Shown piece by piece: positions 38,741 through 46,283 of a stretch of DNA of 64,000 bases. The notes beneath the pieces are model-generated. The model was given only the letters and a program-made list of their open reading frames with translations. It searched no databases and was not told the origin of the DNA. The first letter of the stretch is position 1. Each line of letters opens with the position of its first letter. The DNA is taken from positions 1 to 64,000 of the forward strand of contig CAZLRF010000009.1 in assembly GCA_964561785.1 (NCBI GenBank). The letters are read 5' to 3'. This stretch comes from DATBSL01 sp964561785. GTDB taxonomy: Bacteria > Acidobacteriota > Vicinamibacteria > Fen-336. The position numbers were made by a program, and so were the translations under genes.

Positions 38741-38861
38741 CCCGATCGCTCCCTCGCCGCGATTCTAGGGCCACCGCTCTCCCGCCGCAACGATCCCCGT
38801 CACTTTCCCGGGGGCCGCCGCTCTGGCAGAATCGACGCCGCCTGACAGAACGGGGTGCTCC

Positions 38862-40394
38862 ATGATGCGCCGCTCCCTCCGCCCCCGGGCCGGCCGCGGG
38901 TCCGCCGCCGTGGCGATCGGGCTGTGGCTCGGCCTCGGTCCGCCGGCCGCCGCCCGTCCCCCGGCCGCACCGCCCGCCGCCTCGGCCCTCGCGATCGAGC
39001 ACGAGGCCCCCGGCTGTGTCGCCTCCTCGACCTACTCGCGGCTGCGAGCCTGCTTCCGCCCCCCTTCGGCGCTCGCCCGTGCCCGCGTCTACTTCCGCAC
39101 GGCGGGCACCGCGGACTGGTTCTACGTCGAGATGGCCGGCGCGCCGCCGTGCCTCGAAGCCGTCCTGCCGCGGCCGAAGACGGCGGCACGGCGGATCGAG
39201 TACTACCTCGCGGCGACCGACCGCTCGTTCGCGGAGAGCCGCACGGCCGTCCAGAGCGTCGAGGTCGTCGGAGACGGCCGATGCCCCGCCGGGCCCCTCG
39301 CTCCGAGCGTCGAGAACGCGAGCGTGGTCATCGGGTCGGCCACCGGCGCCGCGCCCGCCGGGTTCGCCACCGGCGGGGGGGTCTCGCCCCTCATTCTCGT
39401 GGGCGGGGTCGCGATCGCGGGCGGGGCGGCGGCGGTCGTCGCGGGCGGGGGCGGGGGCGGCGAGGCGAGCCCGCCCGCCACGACGCCCCCGGCGGAGACG
39501 ACGACCACGACGTCGACCACCACCACCAGCACGACCACGACGACCACGGCGCCGCCGAGCCCGACCCCGACCACCACGACGACCACCACCACGGCGCCGC
39601 CGGCGCCGACCACGACCACGACCACCACGACCACCACGACCACCACGACGACGACCACCACGACCACCACCACGGCCCCCGCCTGCGAGACCCCGAACCA
39701 GGCCCCGCTGTGCACGCTCACCGACCCCGCGGGCGCGACCGTGCTCGTCGGCCCCACGAAGACCCTCGTCGCGACGGCCTCCGACCCCGCTCCCGGCTCG
39801 GGCGTGAAGGAGGTCCGCTTCTACGCCCAGGCCTGCCGCGGCGGGTTCACGAACTGCAAGGCGCCCGCCCTGGTCGGCGCGGACGCCTCCGCCCCGTACA
39901 GCGTCGTCTGGACGTTCCCGAGCTGTGCCCAGGAGCCCGACGAGTACTTCAACCTGATCGCGCGGTCGGAGGACAACTGCGGCAACGTGAGCGCGGACTC
40001 GGTCACTTCCGTCCGCCTCTCCGGCCGGGCGGGCTGCGACCGGCGGGACGCCTCGGCCTCCCGCGCGTCGTCCTGGCGGAGCGAACTCTCGGTGCCCGGC
40101 GGGCGGGCCCAGGTGGTGCTCGACGGCCGGGAGGCGCTGTTCCCGCGCGAGGGGAGCGAGGCCCTCCCGGCCCCCTCCGGCCCCGGACCCCACCGGCTCG
40201 AGGCGACGCTCGTCTCCGCCGCGGGCCGACCCGGGACGTGGCGCTTCGACCTCTCCTCGCTCCCTCTCGTTCCCGCCTCGCTGCGCGTCGTCGCGGGCGA
40301 GGCGGTGCAGGTCGGCCCGGACCAGGCGGTGTTCCGCCTGCGGGGCCGGGAGGGGGAGCGGGTGGTGCTCGCGTTCGAGATCGCGGAGGACTAG
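38862..40394 (+). CDS. secreted protein with Thr-rich linker and Ig-like domain
   Basis: 510 aa. Signal sequence (AVAIGLWLGLGPPAAARP near residues 17-34), an N-terminal beta domain (ARVYFRTAGTADWFYVEMAG; IEYYLAATDRSF), a hydrophobic glycine-rich stretch at about 176-202, a threonine tract at about 213-271, then a bacterial Ig-like domain (DPAGATVLVGPTKTLVATASD; VKEVRFYAQACRGG) with paired cysteines, and a C-terminal beta region. Likely cell-surface or secreted and glycosylated or extended in the Thr stretch. No enzyme motif seen. Confidence 0.75.
   Translation: MMRRSLRPRAGRGSAAVAIGLWLGLGPPAAARPPAAPPAASALAIEHEAPGCVASSTYSRLRACFRPPSALARARVYFRTAGTADWFYVEMAGAPPCLEAVLPRPKTAARRIEYYLAATDRSFAESRTAVQSVEVVGDGRCPAGPLAPSVENASVVIGSATGAAPAGFATGGGVSPLILVGGVAIAGGAAAVVAGGGGGGEASPPATTPPAETTTTTSTTTTSTTTTTTAPPSPTPTTTTTTTTAPPAPTTTTTTTTTTTTTTTTTTTTTTAPACETPNQAPLCTLTDPAGATVLVGPTKTLVATASDPAPGSGVKEVRFYAQACRGGFTNCKAPALVGADASAPYSVVWTFPSCAQEPDEYFNLIARSEDNCGNVSADSVTSVRLSGRAGCDRRDASASRASSWRSELSVPGGRAQVVLDGREALFPREGSEALPAPSGPGPHRLEATLVSAAGRPGTWRFDLSSLPLVPASLRVVAGEAVQVGPDQAVFRLRGREGERVVLAFEIAED
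39498..39674 (+). repeat. (ACN)n low-complexity tract coding for poly-threonine
   Basis: About 59 codons, nearly all ACC or ACG with a few Ala/Pro/Ser interruptions. It produces artificial His/Asp and Val repeats in other frames. Simple-sequence DNA of this type is prone to length change and to assembly error. Confidence 0.9.
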
Positions 40395-40410
40395 CTAGCG
40401 AAGAAGCCCG

Positions 40411-41400
40411 TCAGACGTAGTGGCGGCCGTGCTCGCGGTAGAAGCGGATGGTCTCCGCGAGGCCGTCGCGCAGGGGGACCGTCGGACCCCACCCGAGCAG
40501 CGCCTGCGCCCGGCGGATGTCGGCGTAGAAGTCGCCGATGTCGATCCGCTTGCGCTCGGGCGGGAACGGGACGAGGCGGTAGCGGCCGCCTCCCGCCACG
40601 TCGATCAGCATCTCGACGAGGTCCTTGAGCGAGACGGGGGCGTCGCCCCCGAGGTTGACGGCCTTGCCGTCCACGGCGTCGCTCGCCCCGGCCCGCAGGA
40701 AGGCGTCGACCACGTCGGCGACGTGGTTGAAGTCGCGCTTCTGCTGGCCGTCCCCGAAGATCTCGATCTCCTCCCCGAAGGCGGCCTTGCGCACGAACCA
40801 GCCGATGAAGCCCTGGCGGTTGTGGCGGATGAGCTGGCGGGGCCCGTACGTGTTGGTGAGGCGCAGCGAGGAGGCGCGGATGCCGTACACCTGGTGGTAG
40901 ACGAGGTGGTAGAACTCGCCCGAGATCTTGTTGATCCCGTTCACGTCCACCGGCTGCAGGAGGTGGTCCTCGTCGACCGGGAGGTAGCGGGGCCGGCCGT
41001 AGATCTGGCGGGTCCCCGCGTAGACGATCTTGAGCCCGGGGTTGCCGCGGCGCACCGCCTCGAGCAGCCGGAGCTGGCTCGTGCAGTTGATCTCGAGGTC
41101 GGTCACCGGGTCGGTCATCGAGTCGACGTGGCTGACCTGTCCGGCGAGGTTGAACAGCACCTCCTGGCCGCGCAGCAGGTACTCCATCCCGTGCCCGCGC
41201 ACGTCGGCGATGTTGATCCTCACCTTGTCCTCGTACCCGTCGAGGTTGAAGGGGTTGCCCCCGTAGTCCGGGAGGAGGCTGTCGACGGCGGTGACGCGCG
41301 CCCCGAGGTCGGCGAGCGCGCGGCACAGGTTCGACCCGATGAAGCCCAGCCCCCCGGTGACGAGCACCCGGCGGCCGCGGTAGAAGTCCCGGTGGTCCAT
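40411..41400 (-). CDS. NAD-dependent epimerase/dehydratase (extended SDR)
   Basis: 329 aa. NAD loop VTGGLGFIGSNL near residue 14; NLAGQVSHVDSM; and the C-terminal sugar-binding part FGDGQQKRDFNHVADVVDAFLRA. In the catalytic motif the usual Tyr of Y-x-x-x-K is Asn: PVDVNGINKISGEFYH. I recall a subfamily with DVNGINK, so this is probably an epimerase/dehydratase-like branch with altered chemistry rather than a damaged gene. Nucleotide-sugar substrate expected. ATG start chosen; GTG codons upstream also in frame. Confidence 0.88.
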   Translation of the reverse strand: MDHRDFYRGRRVLVTGGLGFIGSNLCRALADLGARVTAVDSLLPDYGGNPFNLDGYEDKVRINIADVRGHGMEYLLRGQEVLFNLAGQVSHVDSMTDPVTDLEINCTSQLRLLEAVRRGNPGLKIVYAGTRQIYGRPRYLPVDEDHLLQPVDVNGINKISGEFYHLVYHQVYGIRASSLRLTNTYGPRQLIRHNRQGFIGWFVRKAAFGEEIEIFGDGQQKRDFNHVADVVDAFLRAGASDAVDGKAVNLGGDAPVSLKDLVEMLIDVAGGGRYRLVPFPPERKRIDIGDFYADIRRAQALLGWGPTVPLRDGLAETIRFYREHGRHYV

Positions 41401-41522
41401 CCGAAGGGGATTATTCACCAGGAGCCGACCCTCGGGCGACGCCCGCCCCCCGGGCCCCGTCCACGACGGCGGGCACGGCTCGACCCGTGGACGTGCGGGC
41501 AAAGGGCCGCTACGATCGCCGG

Positions 41523-42059
41523 ATGGTGCTCTGTCTCGCTCTGCTCGTCCTCGCCTCGGCGCCCGCCCTGGCCGGGGTGCCCGAGGCCGCCGACCCCGGC
41601 CAGATCCCGGCCTACCGGCTCGTCCGCCCCGACGTGGCCGTGGCGGGGCAGCCCACGCCGGAGGCCCTCGCCCGCCTGAAGGAGATGGGCTTTCGGACGG
41701 TCGTGAACATGCGCTCGGCGCGGGAGGGGCCGGAGGGGGAGGGAGACGCGGTCGAGGCGCAGGGTCTGCGCTACGTCTCGGTTCCGGTCACGCCCGAGAG
41801 CTTCTCCCTCGCCGACGTCGAGGCGGTCGAGAGGGTGCTGGCAGACCCCGCGTCGGGCCCCGTCCTGCTGCACTGCAGCTCCTCGAACCGGGTGGGCGGC
41901 GTCTGGGCCGTGCTCGAGTCGCGCCGGGGCCGCAGCCCCGAGGAGGCGCTGGCCGCCGGCCGGGCGGCCGGGCTGCACAGCCCCCCGATGGAGGCGGCCG
42001 TCCGACGCCTCCTCGGGCTTCCCGAGCCGGCGGCGGTGTCTCCGCCCGTGAACCCCTGA
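41523..42059 (+). CDS. exported DUF442-like/dual-specificity phosphatase-like protein
   Basis: 178 aa. Signal peptide MVLCLALLVLASAPALA. The mature part has RLVRPDVAVAGQPTPEALARLKEMGFRTVVNMRS and the P-loop LLHCSSSNRVGGVWA, i.e. His-Cys-x4-Arg as in the beta-lactamase-hydrolase-like (DUF442) phosphatase family. Acts outside the cytoplasm if the signal is cleaved. Substrate unknown. TACGAT at 41511-41516 is 6 nt from the ATG (possible leaderless start). Confidence 0.82.
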   Translation: MVLCLALLVLASAPALAGVPEAADPGQIPAYRLVRPDVAVAGQPTPEALARLKEMGFRTVVNMRSAREGPEGEGDAVEAQGLRYVSVPVTPESFSLADVEAVERVLADPASGPVLLHCSSSNRVGGVWAVLESRRGRSPEEALAAGRAAGLHSPPMEAAVRRLLGLPEPAAVSPPVNP

Positions 42060-42073
42060 GCCGCCCGGGAGGC

Positions 42074-42087
42074 TCTCACCGGTGAGA
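42074..42087 (+). promoter_or_regulatory. 14-bp perfect palindrome upstream of a small membrane ORF
   Basis: TCTCACC/GGTGAGA without spacer, 14 nt after the phosphatase stop and 15 nt before the ATG at 42102. Candidate protein-binding site or the base of an RNA hairpin; inferred only. Confidence 0.4.
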
Positions 42088-42101
42088 AAGGCGGAAGCGA
42101 C

Positions 42102-42260
42102 ATGGACGGCTGGCTCGGTCCCCTCCTGATCCTCGGCGGCTGGATCGCCCTGCAGACGTGGGTCCTGCCCCGCCTCGGGGTCCCCACCTGAGCCGTGCCC
42201 CAGCCGCGCCGGGGCGCGCGGAAGGACGACGAGACCTCCCCCGACGGAAAGGAGCGCTGA
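42102..42260 (+). CDS. small single-helix protein with in-frame TGA, candidate selenoprotein
   Basis: ATG, 29 codons (MDGWLGPLLILGGWIALQTW, then VLPRLGVPT) and a TGA at 42189-42191. Reading through it, 22 further codons (AVPQPRRGARKDDETSPDGK, then ER) reach a second TGA at 42258-42260, one base before the next start codon (GTG 42262). In this continued frame 21 of 22 third positions are G/C, higher than in the other two frames (17 and 13), which suggests that coding continues past the TGA. One membrane helix followed by a polar tail. If no recoding occurs it is a 29-aa peptide (42102-42191). No convincing SECIS hairpin recognised. Confidence 0.4.
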
Positions 42261-42261
42261 C

Positions 42262-42318
42262 GTGGCCGAGATCGGCATCCGAAGGACCCTGCTGCGCCGC
42301 GTGATCGAGGCCCTGTAG
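42262..42318 (+). CDS. possible 18-aa peptide
   Basis: GTG start behind a very good AAAGGAG (8-nt spacing), coding MAEIGIRRTLLRRVIEAL. Amphipathic, basic. Too short to support by homology; may be a leader or a spurious ORF before the PAP2 gene, which starts 11 bp later. Confidence 0.25.
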   Translation: MAEIGIRRTLLRRVIEAL

Positions 42319-42329
42319 CCTTGGGGGGC

Positions 42330-42851
42330 GTGGAGGCGGAGATTCTCCTCCGGGTCCACGCCCTGTCGACCCCCGCTCTCGACGCGGCCGCCCGGGTCGG
42401 ATGGGCCCTCGGCGTGCTCCGTCTGTGCGCCCCGTTCGTCCTCGCCCTGGTGGCCTGGCACCTGCGGCGCGGAGAGCGCCGGGAGGCCGCCGCCTGGCTC
42501 GGGGTGGGTGCCGCGGCGGCCGTCGTGCCGGAGCTGCTCAAGGCCGCGGTGGCGCGGCCCCGGCCCGCCCTGTGGCCCTGGCTCATCCCCACCTCCGGCT
42601 GGTCCTTCCCGAGCGGCCACGCCGTCGCGGGGACGGCGCTGTACCCGCTGCTCGGGTGGCTGGCCCTGCGGGGCCGCGGCCTCGGGGCCTGGGGCTACGC
42701 GGCGGGGTTCCTCGTCGGCGTGTTCATCGGCCTCTCGAGGCTGTACGTCGGCGTCCACTGGCCGAGCGACGTCCTCGCGGGCTGGGCGATCGGAGTTGTG
42801 CTCAGCGGCGTCGCGGTCGGCCGCCTTGACAGCTCTCCCCGGACCCTCTAG
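42330..42851 (+). CDS. PAP2-superfamily membrane phosphatase
   Basis: 173 aa, several membrane helices. The three-part phosphatase signature is complete: K-x6-RP (KAAVARPRP), PSGH (WSFPSGHAVAG) and SR-x5-H-x3-D (SRLYVGVHWPSD). Likely dephosphorylates a lipid phosphate such as phosphatidic acid or undecaprenyl pyrophosphate. GTG at 42330 chosen; TTG at 42321 is the alternative. Its stop codon lies inside the -10 of the downstream operon promoter. Confidence 0.9.
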   Translation: MEAEILLRVHALSTPALDAAARVGWALGVLRLCAPFVLALVAWHLRRGERREAAAWLGVGAAAAVVPELLKAAVARPRPALWPWLIPTSGWSFPSGHAVAGTALYPLLGWLALRGRGLGAWGYAAGFLVGVFIGLSRLYVGVHWPSDVLAGWAIGVVLSGVAVGRLDSSPRTL

Positions 42852-42854
42852 AGT
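42826..42854 (+). promoter_or_regulatory. sigma-70 promoter of the aro-his-trp superoperon
   Basis: TTGACA (42826-42831, full consensus), exactly 17 nt, TAGAGT (42849-42854). Start expected near 42861, giving a leader RNA of about 205 nt before aroDE. Best promoter match in the window; it overlaps the end of the PAP2 gene. Confidence 0.85.
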
Positions 42855-42879
42855 CGTGGATCTCGGGGAAGTCGGCACC

Positions 42880-42969
42880 ATGACACCGCGCGCGAACACG
42901 GCTCTTCGGTCGGATCGCGGCGGAGCCGTGTGCCGCTGGCGTCCCGTGTTCCATTACCGGCACCCGTAG
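42880..42969 (+). CDS. leader peptide with clustered Trp, Phe, His and Tyr codons
   Basis: 29-codon ORF, ATG 8 nt after cggggaag, about 19 nt behind the predicted transcription start. The N-terminal part is ordinary (MTPRANTALRSDRGGAV); the end is CRWRPVFHYRHP-stop, with TGG 42937, TTC 42949, CAT 42952, TAC 42955 and CAC 42961. Trp, Phe, Tyr and His are precisely the end products of the pathways encoded downstream. CAT is otherwise a rare His codon here. The stop codon is the first base pair region of a hairpin (42969-42994). Reads as the sensor ORF of an attenuator; role inferred. Confidence 0.8.
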   Translation: MTPRANTALRSDRGGAVCRWRPVFHYRHP

Positions 42970-43066
42970 CGGCGGCCCCGGAGGGGACCGCCGCGACCGG
43001 AGCGGGTTCCCTGGGGATGCGGACGCGGGCCGAGAAAGCCTCTCCAGGAGACCTGGAGGGGCTTTC
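42969..43066 (+). promoter_or_regulatory. attenuator with alternating RNA helices and RBS-sequestering stem
   Basis: Five strands can pair in a chain. A (42969-42979) with B (42983-42994): 11 bp with one bulged A. B (42982-42989) with C (43005-43012): 8 bp. C (43010-43017) with D (43041-43048): 8 bp. D arm (43034-43048) with E (43052-43066): 15 bp with one G-U and an AGA loop. The last stem contains GGAGGGG, the aroDE Shine-Dalgarno, and ends at the base before its GTG. A second copy of GCGGCGG at 42917-42923 can replace strand A. A:B plus C:D excludes B:C plus D:E, the layout of an amino-acid attenuator. Whether D:E acts as terminator or as translation block is open (only a short U-rich ctttcgtgcttct follows). 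Confidence 0.75.
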
Positions 43067-44557
43067 GTGCTTCTGGGCGGCAGGACGGCGATCGCAGTCA
43101 GCCTGACCGAGGAGACGACCGCTGCGGTCGTCGACCGGATGGCCGAGCTGCGCGACGCGGCCGACCTGTTCGAGGTGCGGGCCGACTTCGTGCGCGACCT
43201 CGACCTCTCCGCCCTGCTGCGGGCGCGGACGAGGCCGATCCTCCTCACGTGCCGCCCCGAGTCCGAGGGCGGGCGCTTTCCGGACCGCGAGGCGTCGGCC
43301 CGCCGCCGCGTCCTCGCCGAGGCGGTCGAGCGGGGATTCGACCTCGTCGACCTCGAGGCGCGCGCGGGCTGCGACGACGTGGCCGCCGCGAAGGTGGGGC
43401 GAGGGCTCGTGCTCTCGTGGCACGATTTCGAGGGCACCCCGGACGACCTCGATTCGCTCTACGACCGGATGGCCGCGTCGCGCCCCGACGTCGTGAAGAT
43501 CGCGGTCACCGCGCGCTCGATCGCCGACCTCGCCCGGCTGCTCGCGTTCGCCTCCCGCCACGCGTCGGGGCCGGGCCCGCGGCTCGTGGCCCTTTCGATG
43601 GGGCCGCTGGGTGTCGCCTCGCGGGTCCTCGGGGGCCGGCTCGGGGCCCCCTTCACGTTCGCGGCCCCCTCGGCGGGCCGGGAGTCGGCCCCGGGGCAGC
43701 TCACGGCACGCGCCCTCGCCGAGACGTACCGCGTGCGCTCGATCGGGCCCTCGACCCGCGTCTACGGCCTCCTCGGCTCGGACGTCCTGCGCAGCCTGTC
43801 CCCGGCCATCCAGAATCGCGCCTTCGCCGCGACGGGCACGGACGCGGTCTACGTTCCCCTGCAGGCGGAGTCGCTCGAGGCGTTCGACGAGGCCCTGCCC
43901 GCGCTCTCCCTCTCGGGCTTCAGCGTCACTCGCCCCTACAAGACCCGGATCCTCGATCGCCTCGCCCGCGTCACGGACGACGCGGCGGAGGCGGGCTCGG
44001 CCAACACGGTCGTCGTGCAGGAGGGCCGGCTCGCCGGGCTCAGCACCGACGGGGACGGCGTCCTCGTGCCCCTGCGGAAACGGATCGAGCCGGCGGGCCG
44101 CACCGTGGTCGTCCTCGGCGCGGGGGGAGCCGCGCGGGCGGCGGCGTTCGCCCTCGCCCGGGCCGGGGCGCGCGTGAGCGTCCTCGCCCGCCGGGTCGAG
44201 CAGGCGCGGGAGGTCGCGGCGGGGGTCCGCGGCGAGGCGGGGGCGCTCGACGCCCTGTCCCGCATCGGGTGGGACGTGCTCGTGAACGCGACGCCGGTCG
44301 GCTCCGGGGCACTCCCGGGCGCGTGCCCGGTGCCGCCGTCGGCGATTCGGCCGGGCACCGTCGTCTTCGACATGGTGTACGAGCCGCGGGAGACGCCGCT
44401 GCTCCTCGCGGCCCGGGCCGCGGGCTGCGCGACGATCGACGGCGTCGAGATGCTGGTGGCGCAGGCGGTGGGGCAGTTCGAGGCGTGGACCGGCCGGAGG
44501 GCGCCGGTCGAGGCCATGACCGAGGCGGCGACGGCCGCGCTCGCGGAGGAGAGATGA
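43067..44557 (+). CDS. aroDE: bifunctional 3-dehydroquinate dehydratase / shikimate dehydrogenase
   Basis: 496-aa fusion carrying out two consecutive shikimate steps. Residues 1-225 are a type I dehydroquinase: LFEVRADFV, ILLTCRPESEGGRF, the His in SWHDFEGTP and the Schiff-base Lys in VVKIAVTARS, then LSMGPLGVASRVLGG. From residue 230 comes AroE: YGLLGSDVLRSLSPAIQNRAF, the catalytic Lys in VTRPYKTRI, the Asp in STDGDGVL, and the NADP loop VVLGAGGAARAAAF. The same order is found in plant-type fusions. GTG start directly after the sequestering stem; ATGA overlap with hisZ. Confidence 0.96.
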   Translation: MLLGGRTAIAVSLTEETTAAVVDRMAELRDAADLFEVRADFVRDLDLSALLRARTRPILLTCRPESEGGRFPDREASARRRVLAEAVERGFDLVDLEARAGCDDVAAAKVGRGLVLSWHDFEGTPDDLDSLYDRMAASRPDVVKIAVTARSIADLARLLAFASRHASGPGPRLVALSMGPLGVASRVLGGRLGAPFTFAAPSAGRESAPGQLTARALAETYRVRSIGPSTRVYGLLGSDVLRSLSPAIQNRAFAATGTDAVYVPLQAESLEAFDEALPALSLSGFSVTRPYKTRILDRLARVTDDAAEAGSANTVVVQEGRLAGLSTDGDGVLVPLRKRIEPAGRTVVVLGAGGAARAAAFALARAGARVSVLARRVEQAREVAAGVRGEAGALDALSRIGWDVLVNATPVGSGALPGACPVPPSAIRPGTVVFDMVYEPRETPLLLAARAAGCATIDGVEMLVAQAVGQFEAWTGRRAPVEAMTEAATAALAEER

Positions 44558-45669
44558 ACGGGACGCACCGCCTGGCCCAGGTCCCCCCGGGGGTCCAGTG
44601 CTTCGTGGGCGCCGAGGCGCGGCGGCGCCGCCGGGTCGAGGAGACGGTCGTGTCGGTGTTCGAGGGCTGGGACTACGAGGAGATCATCCCGCCGCTGTTC
44701 GACTACGCGGACGTCTTCGCGAGCGAGGCCCTCGCGCCCCGGACCTACTCGTTCGTGGGCCGGGACGGGAGCGTGCTCGCCCTGCGGCCGGACTTCACGA
44801 GCCTCCTCGCCAAGATCGCGGCCGGCCGCCTGCGCGACCGGCCGGCCCCGATGCGCCTGTACTACTCGGGCGAGGTCGTGCGCTACGAGCCGGTGAAGGC
44901 CGGCCGCCAGAGCGAGCTGCACCAGATGGGGCTCGAGCACCTCGGGGGCGCGCCGCGGGCCGCCGACGCGGAGGTGCTGGCGATCGCCGCCGAGTGCCTC
45001 GAGCGCCTCGGCGCGCGCGGGTGGGTGCTCGCCCTCGGCCACGTGGGCGTCTTCGGCGGCCTCGTGCGGGGCGCCGCCCTCGAGGGCGAGCGGCTCGAGG
45101 CGCTGCGCGACCGCATCGAGTCGAAGGACCCGGCCGGGGTGCGCGCGGTCCTCGAGGGGACCGGCCTCGGACCGCCCGTCGCGGTCGCGCTCGAGCGGCT
45201 CGGCGCGATGGCGGGCGGGACCGACGTCCTCGACGAGGCCGCGCGAGCGTTCGCGTTCTGCCCCCCGGCCGCGGCCGCCGTCGACGAGCTGCGGGACGTC
45301 GTCGAGGCCCTCGGCGCCGCCCATCTCGGCGAGCGCCTCGCGATCGATCTCGCGGAGGTGCGCGGCCTCGACTACTACACGGGCCTCGTCTTCCGCGTCT
45401 TCGCGCCCGACCTCGGCTTCGAGGTCGGGGGCGGGGGACGCTACGACGCGCTGCTCGCCCGCTTCGGGCGCCCGCTCGGCGCGGTGGGCTTCATGCTCGG
45501 CCTGGACCGGGTGGCCCTCCTCCTCGAGCGCCAGGGCGTCGCGTCCGAGGGGGCGAACGCGCCGGCGGAGACAATCGCGGGGACGGACCTCGGCGCCTCT
45601 CTCGCCGTGGCGCGCGCGAGGCGCGCGGCGGGTGTCCGCGTCCGCTTCGGGAACGGGGGACCGCGGTGA
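44554..45669 (+). CDS. hisZ: ATP phosphoribosyltransferase regulatory subunit HisZ
   Basis: 371-aa histidyl-tRNA synthetase-like protein without the tRNA-binding domain. Class II motifs survive: motif 2-like MRLYYSGEVVRYEP, and the HisA-like regions GLDYYTGLVF and GGGGRYDALLARFG. Length and the immediately following short HisG show it is HisZ, the partner needed for short HisG activity and histidine feedback, and not the synthetase itself. Start inside the aroDE stop; stop overlaps hisG. Confidence 0.93.
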   Translation: MNGTHRLAQVPPGVQCFVGAEARRRRRVEETVVSVFEGWDYEEIIPPLFDYADVFASEALAPRTYSFVGRDGSVLALRPDFTSLLAKIAAGRLRDRPAPMRLYYSGEVVRYEPVKAGRQSELHQMGLEHLGGAPRAADAEVLAIAAECLERLGARGWVLALGHVGVFGGLVRGAALEGERLEALRDRIESKDPAGVRAVLEGTGLGPPVAVALERLGAMAGGTDVLDEAARAFAFCPPAAAAVDELRDVVEALGAAHLGERLAIDLAEVRGLDYYTGLVFRVFAPDLGFEVGGGGRYDALLARFGRPLGAVGFMLGLDRVALLLERQGVASEGANAPAETIAGTDLGASLAVARARRAAGVRVRFGNGGPR

Positions 45670-46283
45670 GCCTCACCGTCGCCCTCTCGAAGGGCAAGCT
45701 CCTCGCCGGCTCCGAGGCGCTCTTCCGCCGGGCCGGGCTCGCCTTCCCCGACCTCGACGGCCGCCGGCTCGTCGTGCCGGCGGGCGACCTGCGCTTCCTG
45801 TTCGTGAAGGACATGGACGTGCCCACCTACGTCGAGTACGGGGTCGCCGACTGCGGGATCGCCGGCCGCGACGTCCTGCTCGAGACGGGGGCCGACGTCC
45901 TCGAGCCGCTCGACCTCGGCTTCGGCCGCTGCCGGCTCGTGGTGGCGAGCCCGGCCGGCTCGGGCTTCGCCCCCGACCGGGCGTCGACCACCCGCGTCGC
46001 GAGCAAGTACGCGAGGGTGGCCGCCGACCACTTCCTCGGGCGGGGGCTGGCGGTCGAGGTGGTGCGCCTAGCGGGGTCGGTCGAGATCGCCCCCGGCCTC
46101 GGCCTCGCCGACTGCATCGTGGACGTGGTCGAGACCGGTCGCACGCTCGCCGAGAACGGCCTCGAGGTCGTCGAGACCGTGGCCGAGTCCTCAGCCCGTC
46201 TCGTCGTCAACCGCGCGAGCTTCCACGCCCGCCGCGCGGACGTGCAGGGTCTCGTCGAGGCCCTGCGGAGGGCCTCGCGATGA
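45666..46283 (+). CDS. hisG: ATP phosphoribosyltransferase catalytic subunit (short form)
   Basis: 205 aa; first step of histidine synthesis (ATP + PRPP). VALSKGKLL at the start, VKDMDVPTYVEYGVADCGIAG, and the PRPP-binding DCIVDVVETGRTLAENGL. The C-terminal ACT-like regulatory domain of long HisG is absent, so it needs HisZ. GTG start overlapping hisZ; stop overlaps hisD (ATGA). Confidence 0.97.
   Translation: MSLTVALSKGKLLAGSEALFRRAGLAFPDLDGRRLVVPAGDLRFLFVKDMDVPTYVEYGVADCGIAGRDVLLETGADVLEPLDLGFGRCRLVVASPAGSGFAPDRASTTRVASKYARVAADHFLGRGLAVEVVRLAGSVEIAPGLGLADCIVDVVETGRTLAENGLEVVETVAESSARLVVNRASFHARRADVQGLVEALRRASR

Noticed and set aside
39203..39757. Minus-strand ORF with poly-valine and plus-strand frame with His/Asp repeats
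   Set aside because: Both are shadows of the (ACN)n threonine tract; the signal peptide and Ig-like domain are in the 38862-40394 frame.
43034..43066. Calling the 15-bp stem before aroDE a plain intrinsic terminator of the PAP2 gene
   Set aside because: It lacks a proper U-run, contains the aroDE ribosome-binding site and is downstream of a promoter and leader ORF, so an attenuator reading fits better.
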